Assembly: GCA_029465975.1 (NCBI GenBank)
Contig: CM055741.1
Coordinates: 9,162,861-9,226,860 of the forward strand
Direction of reading: 5' to 3'
DNA: 64,000 nucleotides
DNA from: Dallia pectoralis
Lineage: Eukaryota > Chordata > Actinopteri > Esociformes > Umbridae
The notes beneath the pieces were generated by a model. The model was given only the letters and a program-made list of their open reading frames with translations, was not told where the DNA came from and did not search any database. Each line of letters starts with the position of its first letter. Within the stretch, counting starts at the first letter, position 1. A program made the translations under genes and the position numbers. Shown in pieces: positions 42,401-53,900 of this stretch.

Positions 42401-44933
42401 GTGGTTATGTAGAGGTTATAACCTGGTTGTGTTGGTGCCATGTCTGGTGGTTATGTAGGGGTTATTACCTGGTTATGTAGGTGCCATGTCTGGTAGTCCC
42501 CCTCAGTACATCTCCTATTGAAAATGGACCTGAAGTCTATTTTGACCAACTGCCACTCAGACCGATGACTGACGTGGCCAAAGATCCTGCAAAGAGTTAA
42601 AAAAATACATGGAACGTAGAACATAGATCCCCGAAGAACACACAAAACATTTAGACATGGTTGTAAAGTAAAAAAAAACTGTTTATATTTGACTGAACAA
42701 ACTCCAGTCTACAGAAGTAACATTCAGCAACTAATGGGAATTACACTAATGAATTCAAGAAGAAGCGATACGCAGAACCCTTCCAGAGCAGAAACAATGA
42801 CGCACCGACCGCATCAAAGGAACATACCCGCGTCTCTGACAAAACTCTTCTCTGAGAATATCGGAGGGGAGTGTTTTTTGGAGTTGACCTCCCCCACCGC
42901 CTTAATTAAACAACACGTTTATCACGGCCAATCTCCGGAGTGAAGGCCCGGGGCTCTCGTCCATAACCGTATCTAAATGCAAACCCGTTATTAATTGATA
43001 AGGGAATCAAGTGAGATGTGCTAATGATAAATAACGAGGGGTCCATACGGAGATGCGGAGAATTGCAATCTAAAGATAGCTGCTCGGCCCGCAATCCCCG
43101 CCGCCCCCCCCCCCCACGCCGTCAAAGATGTCAGCCATCACCAGCGTTGCGTCTCACATTCCTGTCAGTCTCTGCTGGTTCAGGAATCTACAGATCAACA
43201 CTGAGCGTCATCCGTCTTCTCCTCCGCTTCCGTCGCTCTCCCTTTCTTATCCTCTGTCCCCATTTCCCTCCATTGTTTATCTTGCTGCTCTTTTTAATCC
43301 TCCTCTCCGCCTCCGCCCTCCGTCCCTTGGCACATCCTCCCGTCTATCGGCGTTTCGAGCAGCTGCGGCCTGCGCTGCCATTTCGGCGCCGGCTACAGAG
43401 TCCTCCGTCGGTCCGTCGGTGTGCGAGGACGGTGACAGCTGTCATGAAGCATTGATGAAGGCGCTGGTGGCAGCCGTCTGCAGCGGAGAGCGGAGCCTCA
43501 AGTTGTACACCGGCATGTGCAATAAGAGCAGTAGCGTGTCATGTACAATTATGTAACAGTCTTGCTAAGTGGGTCGTTCGAAAAGGGACAAAGTTCCAGG
43601 CGAAAATGCGAACTTTTATTAAACCATACGGACGGCCGCGCCACACGGAGCAGCGCTAACTTTTACAGACCTACTTTCCTTTTTTCCGACCCGTTTCGCG
43701 TTGTCAAATTTCTTTTTTCCCTCATACTTTTAAATGTACAGTTCTGCTGTCGTATGCTGTTGCCAGTCTCCTGGCGCAGTTGATGTCTCTGTTCTGTCTC
43801 TGTTCTCCCTTTGTTCCCTTCCAGAGACAGAAAGTTTTGATGTGAGGCTAGACCCTGAGAAGAATTCATTGCATTCATGTTGGAGGAGCGGTCTGTCGTC
43901 TTGTCGTTCTTTGATAGCTTTAGAAAATGAACACATCAAGCTAACGCATATTCACTTACGTGAGGGTCATACGACTGTCTTAATTGTTACCATGTTAACA
44001 TTAGCATGCTAATGATCGTGCAGTTGTGGGGCAGCCTTGTCATGCACCGTTTTTCAAACTCGCTGAATGAAGTTGTACTCACGTCATGATTAGTGTCTCC
44101 TCCCCCGGCTCGCCTAGCAACCCGTCGACGAACAGAGGCGACGTGGTAAAGCTGTACTTGTTCCACTGCCGGCCCTCGTCGAAACTCATCCTGCCGGAGA
44201 AAACCCGTAGACACAGAATGATTTGGAACGATGGCGCTGCAGTCTGACATCACAATAAAGCGTTCCAACCTGGATCTCTATGAGGGAGGGCTTCGCATCA
44301 GAATAACAACATATTAGCGCGGTTCATATTGTCAGGTCAAACCATTTCACCAAGACACATAATTTGAGCAACCGCGAATCCGAGGTGCCGAAAGGGACAG
44401 CGTACAACATGCCACGGACAGGGTTTGAGGAAATCGAATGACATCGGCAGAGGGCGGGACAATCTCACGGTCGGACGGTTTTAAATGACCCTAATGACGT
44501 CCTGGGTTCTTAGACATTGTCATGTGACTGTCCGCGAGGTGTCCGTCTCTCAGAGAAGGGGATAGGACGAGAGAGAGGTCAGGAAAAGATGGAAAGAAGA
44601 GGGAAGAGGCTAAAGAGAAAGAGTAAACGGTTAAAGAAAATGACGAGAGAGCGGAAGAGGATAGGAAAAGGAAAGAGAGAGGATCGATGCGAACCATTAG
44701 AAGGGACTTCTGTGTAATCTAGATTTACCATAAGTGTCGGATGGGGAGCGGGGTGTGTCTGATAGCCACCAGGGCACCACCTTGGTCCAGATACAGAACA
44801 CTGTACTCCTCTTCAAAGATCTGAAAAGCAAAAATGCAGAGTTGTCAACGGGGATACTGTAGATGATGAAGAAGTGATTGCCTGGACGTGTTGTTTTGGT
44901 TGTAGACTTCATTGTCGAGAAAACTGACGTACG

Positions 44934-44973
<40 letters not shown>

Positions 44974-47900
44974 AACACACCTCCGAATGAGATACGGCTC
45001 AAAGTAGCAATAGATCATTTGCACTGAAAAAACTTCAGCTCTTTTGTACCTCCCAGCTCCACCTCCCCATCTATTACTATAACACCTCCCCCAGCTCCAC
45101 CTCCCCATCCCTTACTATAACACCTCCCCCCAGCTCCACCTCCCCATCCATTACTATAACACCTCCCAGCTCCACCTCCCCATCCATTACTATAACACCT
45201 CCCCCCAGCTCCACCTCCCCATCCCTTACTATAACACCTCCCAGCTCCACCTCCCCATCTATTACTATAACACCTCCCCCCAGCTCCACCTCCCCATCCA
45301 TTACTATAACACCTCCTCCCAGCTCCACCTCCCCATCCATTACTATAACACCTCCCCCTCCAGCTCCACCTCCCCATCCATTCCATTACTATAACACCTC
45401 CCCCAGCTCCCCTCCCCAGCTCCACCTCCCCATCCATTACTATAACACCTCCCAGCTCCACCTCCCCATCCATTACTCCACCTCCCCCAGCTCCACCTCC
45501 CCATCCACTATAACACCTCCCCCAGCTCCACCTCCCCATCACCTCCCCCAGCTCCACTATAACACCTCCCCCAGCTCCACCTCCCCATCCATTACTATAA
45601 CACCTCCCCCAGCTCCACCTCCCCATCCATTACTATAACACCTTCCACCTCCCCATAACACACCTCCCCCAGCTCCACCTCCCCATCACTATAACACCTC
45701 CCAGCTCCACCTCCCCATCCATTACTATAACACCTCCCCCAGCTCCACCTCCCCATCCATTACTATAACACCCCCAGCTCCACCTCCCCATCACTTACTA
45801 TAACACCTCCCCCAGCTCCACCTCCCCATCACATACTACTAGCTACCTCCCCACACCTCCCAGCTCCACCTCCCCATCCATTACTATAACACCTCCCAGC
45901 TCCACCTCCCCATCTACTTACTATAACACCTCCCCCAGCTCCACCTCCCCATCCATTACTATAACACCTCCCCAGCTCCACCTCCCCATCCATTACTATA
46001 ACACCTCCCCCAGCTCCACCTCCCCATCCATTACTATAACACCTCCCAGCTCCACCTCCCCATCCATTACTATAACACCTCCCCCAGCTCCACCTCCCCA
46101 TCTTACTATAACACCTCCCCCAGCTCCACCTCCCCATCCCTTACTATAACACCTCCCCAGCTCCACCTCCCCATCCATTACTATAACACCTCCCCCAGCT
46201 CCACCTCCCCATCCATTACTATAACACCTCCCAGCTCCACCTCCCCATCCATTACTATAACACCTCCCCCAGCTCCACCTCCCCATCCATTACTATAACA
46301 CCTCCCCCCAGCTCCACCTCCCCATCCCTCCCCCAGCTCCACCTCCCCATCCATTACTATAACACCTCCCCCAGCTCCACCTCCCCATCCATTACTATAA
46401 CACCTCCCCCAGCTCCACCTCCCCATCCCTTACTATAACACCTCCCCCAGCTCCACCTCCCCATCCATTACTATAACACCTAACACCTCCCCATCCCAGC
46501 TCCACCTCCCCATCCATTACTATAACACCTCCCCCAGCTCCACCTCCCCATCCATTACTATAACACCTCCCCCAGCTCCACCTCCCCATCCATAACACCT
46601 CCCCCAGCTCCACCTCCCCATCCATTACTATAACACCTCCCCCAGCTCCACCTCCCCATCCATTACTATAACACCTCCCCCAGCTCCACCTCCCCATCCA
46701 TTACTATAACACCTCCCCCCAGCTCCACCTCCCCATCCATTACTATAACACCTCCCCCAGCTCCACCTCCCCAGCTCCACCTCCCCATCCATTACTATAA
46801 CACCTCCCCTCCACCTCCACCTCCCACCTCCCCCATCCACCTCCCCATCTATAACACCTCCCCCAGCTCCACCTCCCCATCCATTACTATAACACCTCCC
46901 CCAGCTCCACCTCCCCATCCATTACTATAACACCTCCCCCAGCTCCACCTCCCCATCCATTACTATAACACCTCCCCCAGCTCCACCTCCCCATCCCTTA
47001 CTATAACACCTCCCAGCTCCACCTCCCCATCCATTACTATAACACCTCCCAGCTCCACCTCCCCATCCATTACTATAACACCTCCCCCCAGCTCCACCTC
47101 CCCATCCCTTACTATAACACCTCCCAGCTCCACCTCCCCATCTCCATTACTATAACACCTCCCCCAGCTCCACCTCCCCATCCATTACTATAACACCTCC
47201 CCCCAGCTCCACCTCCCCATCCCTTACTATAACACCTCCCAGCTCCACCTCCCCATCTATTACTATAACACCTCCCCCCAGCTCCACCTCCCCATCCATT
47301 ACTATAACACCTCCCCCAGCTCCACCTCCCCATCCATTACTATAACACCTCCCCCTCCAGCTCCACCTCCCCATCCATTACTATAACACCTCCCAGCTCC
47401 ACCTCCCCATCCCCTATAACACCTCCCAGCTCCACCTCCCCATCTATAACCTCCCCATCTATTACTATAACACCTCCCCCAGCTCCACCTCCCCATCTAT
47501 TACTATAACACCTCCCCCCAGCTCCACCTCCCCCCCATCCCTCCCCACTATAACACCTCCCCCAGCTCCACCTCCCCATCCCTTACTATAACACCTCCCC
47601 CAGCTCCACCTCCCCATCTATTACTATAACACCTCCCCCAGCTCCACCTCCCCATCCATTACTATAACACCTCCTCCCAGCTCCACCTCCCCATCCCTTA
47701 CTATAACACCTCCCCCAGCTCCACCTCCCCATCCCTTACTATAACACCTCCCCCAGCTCCACCTCCCCATCCCTTACTATAACACCTCCCCCAGCTCCAC
47801 CTCCCCATCTATTACTATAACACCTCCCCCAGCTCCACCTCCCCATCCATTACTATAACACCTCCTCCCAGCTCCACCTCCCCATCCATTACTATAACAC

Positions 47901-50900
47901 CTCCCCCAGCTCCACCTCCCCATCCCTTACTATAACACCTCCCCCAGCTCCACCTCCCCATCCATTACTATAACACCTCCCCCAGCTCCACCTCCCCATC
48001 CATTACTATAACACCTCCCAGCTCCACCTCCCCATCCATTACTATAACACCTCCCCCCAGCTCCACCTCCCCATCCATTACTATAACACCTCCCCCAGCT
48101 CCACCTCCCCATCCCTTACTATAACACCCCCAGCTCCACCTCCCCATCCATTACTATAACACCTCCTCCCAGCTCCACCTCCCCATCACTTACTGTAACA
48201 CCTCCCCCCAGCTCTACCTCCCCATCACTTACTATAACACCCCCCAGCTCCACCTCCCCATCCATTACTATAACACCTCCCCCCAGCTCCACCTCCCCAT
48301 CCATTACTATAACACCTCCCCCTAGCTCCACCTCTTGTTCCGTTACCATAACACCCCACAGCCCTTTCCCCTCTCAAAATTAAAACCATGCTCGGGGTGT
48401 TCCAACGTTGCCACGTCAACTCACGATTAATTACTTCTCATCGGTGTTCTTTAATTAGACGGCCCTGTGAATTTAAATTGCGGCTGTCAAATAAGGGAGG
48501 TGGCAGCGCGACCCACCCACTGGCGTTGTCACGCGGGCAAAGGCAACAGGGCACCAAATCAAATTACTCTGGAGATCTCATTTGATTAGGTGGATTAAAC
48601 GCCACCCTGAGATGATGTCGTTATTACTGCGGTGAGGAGGACCCCAGTGGCTCCAACTCCTCTCCATCTATTTCACATCTGTCTCACTGCATCCGTCTCT
48701 CTATCTCTCTCCATCTCTCTCTCCTCCTCTCTCTACTCACCTGTCTCCAGGTGTTGCCGGCGTCGGAGGTGATGAACATGCTCACGTTGCTGGTGGTCAA
48801 CTCCGCTCCGATAGAGCCTGGGGGGAGGGAGAAGTGGGGGGAGGGAGAGATGGGGACAGAGTGGGTAGAGGAGGTAGAGGGGGGGGCAGGTGCAGAGATA
48901 GTGGGTGGGGAGGTAGAGTGGGGGGCAGAGTGGGGGGGTGAAGTATTTGGGATGAGAGATTAAAGCGTCCCACATGACTTTCCCCAAGTGCAAAACTATT
49001 GATATTCTTCGGAGCGTCGGGCTGATTTGAAATGAAATCTAAATTCCACAGCCGCCCACACCGCCCCTCCTTAACATAAGCCGCCTCTTTCTCACTGGTT
49101 AAAGTTACACCGCTATAAGTGTCCTACATTAGCGATGTAATTCATGTAATTACTCGCCGAAGGACACACAGATTGCATTCCGTTCCAGAGCCAAAGTCAC
49201 CCGCGTCCCTTTCACGCTTTAACACTGACAAGTATGAAAGCGGCGTAACGCGCAGGCCTTAATTGAATACAGTCCGCTCTCTCTCTCTCTCTTCTCTCTC
49301 TCTGCGCCGGTTTAACCATTCGGCCGCCGCTACCTAACAAAGACCTCGGGTCTCAGACCGCGCGGCTGCTGAGTGTTTTGCTATAATTCCTCCCGTTTAG
49401 CGGCTAATTAAAGTTAAATGTTTCACCAGGAGGGCCGGGACAAGTGTTCCAGAGTGTGCCCTCGTAGACACAGCTGGCTACCCTTGTGTCTCAATGACTT
49501 AATTCCTCCCCCTTCCCCCCCAATATTTCTAGGGTAGAATGTCCCATTACATTTTGCCTACTGCTCACTCAGCTCATAGGGCACTTAACAGGAACCATGA
49601 CGAGGTAAAGGTGGCATGCGCGGGCACAAAGCCCCATGTCGGCATCCCTGAACAGCTGACACGGAGGAATGAATGGAGACGAGTACTGTTACGGGCACGT
49701 CTGTGGGTTCTGGAGATGTCTCGTTTGTCCGTGAACAGTGGGGGTGGGACGTATACATGCTGCCAGCGAGGTTCCCTTGGGGGAGTACAAGCGACGAAGC
49801 GTCTCTGGTGACCTTTGTTGTTTCAAATCACCCTACGACAATGGCCTTGATAAATACATGCCTGTGGTGGTAGACGCCGCCGGTGAACATTGCTCGGTGC
49901 TCTCCGTTCTTTCGAATAACGTGCGATGGGACCCTGTAATAGCGGTCCGGAAGGCCTCGTGGAGCCCGCGATAAGGACAGTGAACGGTCCACGCACAAGA
50001 GAGCGGCAGGACGCGACCGTCGGAGAACGAGGGTAGGCGCGTCTGAGAAAAAGCTGTCCCACTCTGTGATTGGGTAGCACGTTGACAGCAAATCCGTCCG
50101 TACCCAACGCGCAGAGATGACAACAAAACGGCGACGGTATCCAGGTACAACAACCGGAGTGAATAAGTAGTCGGGGCGGACCTTACAGACGACGGTAGTG
50201 CCTCGACTTAACATTCCGCAGAACGCCAAGCTAGTCTCGCCGTCTCAGACGCAACCGCCGTCCACCTACCTGAAGCCACTATGATCCCGGGCGCCGAGTC
50301 CTTGCTTTCGATATTCCCGGACGTGTATGGGTTGGCCGACACGTGGAGGTGGAGGTGAAGGGAACAGTACGGCTTGGAAGGAGGCACAAGAAAAAGTGGT
50401 TAGTCCAGACAACTTTGGAGGAGAAACTCTAATGCCAGACGTAGCTGCAGGGCAACACACAAACAACTCATTAGAGCCCCCAACAGGACAGCGGCTGTAG
50501 CTGCGCACGTTTGCAGGCGCACAAAGGGCATGGGCACACGCACACACACACACACTCCCACACACACACCCACACACTCCCACACACACACCCACACACT
50601 CCCACACACACACCCTGCTATCATAAATCCTATCACAAGAACGCTACTGCCCATTGACTCTTTACACCATTAGTTTTGATTGGAATAACCTTTAGCACCA
50701 CAATTCTCATTACGACACTGCAAATGCCAGTGGTGCGATCGTGTGTTATGAAGATGTGTGTGTGTGCGTGCACGCGTGCGCGTGAGTACGTGCGTGCGTC
50801 TATGTGTTGTGTTTGCAGGTTTATTAAAACGCTGACATTTTCGGACAAATTACCGCATAATACCAGACGAAGGCCAGGCGAGCTTTCGAATCGCTAATTA

Positions 50901-53900
50901 GTTTATCAAAAGGGTAATTATTTTAGAGGTTTACTGAGGAAGCTGGAAGGAGGCTATGCTCTACCCAATGGGCACGATTAGGTCCTCTGTCTGTAATATA
51001 TACGGTCTGCAGTCTGGCCACATGTATGCTCAAACCACCCCCCCCCCCACCCCCATCGCCAACATGTCACCTACTAATTTGTCCGAACAAAGCAAACAAA
51101 TAACTATTCCTTTAAAACCGTGACGGCAAATATGCATTAATATAAGCTACTCACATGGTCAGCTTAAAATGAGCTACGCAAAAAACACGCCGGCTATCGC
51201 CGTGAAAGTGATCCGAGTCGCCGGTCAGTCAAGATGGGAAACAAAGAAAAACAAAGGCCGTGTTTGCCTCTCGCTTTCTGACACGCATCTCTCTAAACGC
51301 GCGGGTCGGTTTATTGGACTGGATCGAAACCCGAACGGCTGACCTTTCAGCGGCGCGAGCGTACGACCCGTCCGGGCTTTGACGAGCAGTGCTCTTTCAG
51401 AGGCCGACTCCGACCTCATCGGATCAGTCAACGTCTGTCAAGGCCGCGTCGAAAAGTGTAGCCACGGCACCGCGGTAAGTGAGCGTGTGTGTGTGTCTAC
51501 TTACTAGCTCACAGTGAACGCTGGTGCCCCGGAGATCTGCAGTGGGGGCTTGCAGTAGCCTCCAGTCTCTCCCTCTGTTGTAAGTAATATAAGTCTTCAC
51601 CGTGTCGTCTGTCTTCTTGTTGGCCAGGAACATCCCTTTTATACCGGCGACCTGGAGGGCCGCAGACGCCAAACAAACGGCATTAGTGACAACTAACAAG
51701 GGTAACATGCATTCAACGGAGCTTCTTTATCAGGTCAGTTCATCTGCAATCCGCTGGAACAAACTACGCCCGAGATCACCATCTCTCGTTTCAAGCCGTC
51801 GCCGATTCCGTTAGATCCGCGACAATCGTGCCACGTTGAGAAAGAAAACGGGAAAACGCGCCGGCTCGTCTAAATAATGGATGAGTGATAAAAATACCCG
51901 ACTAATGTTATGCAGCGTTGAATCGTTATATCGCAACCCCGCATTAGGCGGAACGCAATCTGGCGATACAATTTGAACAGCCTATAACCATAAAAAGCAG
52001 ATGACATCTTTCAAAACGCCATACATGGCACGATAAGACGTGATTCACGGTTTACGGCAGCAGGCGTGTGTGTGTCCTCGCCTAATTGCACTTACCCGGG
52101 GGTTTCGGCAAGAAACTCGCAAAATGAGACCGGGGAGCTCTTCTCACATGCATCAGAAAAGCACTCACATTTTGTCAATAATTGACGGATTCCTCGACCG
52201 TGCCTGGAGACCAGGTTTAACATACGCGACGTTTCGGGTTCCCGACCCCAATCAAGGAACTGGATTCGATTCAATCACAGCTGCCGGGCCCAAATGAGGG
52301 GATATTAGACGCGGCTGGTAAATCATCAACTGCCACGTTTTTTTTGATTCGAAGATATCATTTTCCCAGAAGGGAACACCCATTTGGGTTGGACGCTTAC
52401 TGCCCCGGCGATCTCGTATGCGGCGCGCTCGCGTCAGGTATGCAAGCTAATATCTGCAGTTATTCATCAGCGAAAGGAATGGCCTCCCGTCTGAAGAAAT
52501 CCATATCGCCTGGCTCTGAGCCGCGGCAGTCCGTTACGCGTGTCAGCAGTTTGAAACCGTTTCTGTATTCATCCAGAAGCACCTCTGAAAATGGAACAGC
52601 GATTCCATACACTTCGAAAAAGAGACGACTTTATTCCCTAGCACTTCGTTATAATTTTCCACATGATATATTATCGACACTGGATTAGTAGTTTACATTT
52701 ATAAATTATTAGCGCCCTCTGTAACGATGATTTAAAAGTGTACATATTAATATATATAAGGCGTTTAATATAGATCAGCATTCAATCTCATCATGACTGT
52801 ATTGTGGCAGACGAAGATTATAAAATAACAAAGAACAGAATGACAGACATGCCATTGGTAGACTGTCCTGCAGCTCTTGATGTTCATTAAGGAACACAAA
52901 TCTATTTAATAAAAGCCCAAAAACCAGTGGGAAAACAGTCTGCCCTTAAATGACTGAAGAAATGGAAGCATCTAAAGGTCATACTCAAATAATGTCATTC
53001 TCAATCACATTCAGTATTCATTTCTGTTTTATGATTTCCTTGCATTCTCTAGGCTGACGAGATACACATTATTTACTGCAGAGATATCTACCGACCTCAC
53101 GTCCGTTTTGTCAAAACCACACGCGAAAATGGTTAGCAAATGGTTTGTACAGAGATTCCAGATTAGACACCTTATGAACGCTAAATGACATACTTTCAAA
53201 GTTGTTCGTCAGAGTTGTTCATCCACGTATGAACACAAGCTATGTCCCAGCTATTTACTTATCCATTATTCATGCTTTATTCTGTGTGAGTTATTACCAA
53301 GTGAACTCTGCTATCTGCTGGTTCTCAAACTCTTCCACTTCGATTGTAGGTCTCTGTAATATAACCTAATATTATCATGAAAGTGCTCGGGGGTTGAGTA
53401 CCTTGAAACTGTATAGTTTGTACTTCTGCCAACTGCCAGCCTGCTTCGATATCATGCCCCCAAAGGCACTCGACACTTCAAAGCCAACTACACATACCCC
53501 TGGAGTATGTGCTATACTGTAGGTGTTCAAGAGCTTAGCTCCAGAGGCAACAATTAACTTCTGGTCTCAGGAAATATGAAGGCAATATTGGTATCTCAAG
53601 GTTAGACCGCTGTGAAAACCACCTCTGTTAGGAACATTGCATTTAAGCCGTGAGAAAAATACATCCATTGTATACAGGATACAATATGTGACCTGACCGT
53701 ATCTTAATCGTGTCAAAGTCAAACACAGACTAAGTATGACAATGAGCCTACCACTCGAGCCTGCCACTTTACCATGGCACTTTATCAGGAATATGCCCCT
53801 TAACCACACCCCTTCACCACACACCCCTTCACCACACCCATTAACCACACCCCTAACCACACCCGCTAACCACGCCCCTTAACCATGTCTCTATTTACCT

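Larger units (their letters stand above)
40551..42494. repeat. 46-bp minisatellite made of exon-11 end plus its 5' splice site, about 16 copies
   Basis: Copies lie at 40551-40727 and 41941-42494, split by a hAT insertion. The terminal copy (42449-42494) is the real exon-intron junction: 26 coding bases to 42469, then 20 intronic bases starting GTAATAACC. Other copies carry ACCAG|GTAATAACC or ACCAG|GTTATAACC. Several copies read catgatacc where the exon has catggcacc, which would put TGA in frame. Confidence 0.93.

Noticed and set aside
38288..42494. Possible CRISPR array (regular direct repeats)
   Set aside because: Units are contiguous with no unique spacers, the genome is a vertebrate, and no cas genes are present.
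43018..43556. Two overlapping frames of about 145 codons on the plus strand
   Set aside because: Pyrimidine-rich composition, mutually overlapping, inside an intron of the opposite strand, no recognisable domain.
45015..48419. Many glycine-rich minus-strand frames (MGRWSWGRCYSNGWGG type)
   Set aside because: Translations of the 38-bp G-rich array, which switch frame at each unit-length variation.
51507..51513. Alternative exon-6 donor T|GTGAGC after VHC's first base
   Set aside because: It would leave phase 1, but the next exon's only acceptor gives phase 0 for PYCSLHLHL. CTA|GTAAGT at 51505/51504 resolves this.
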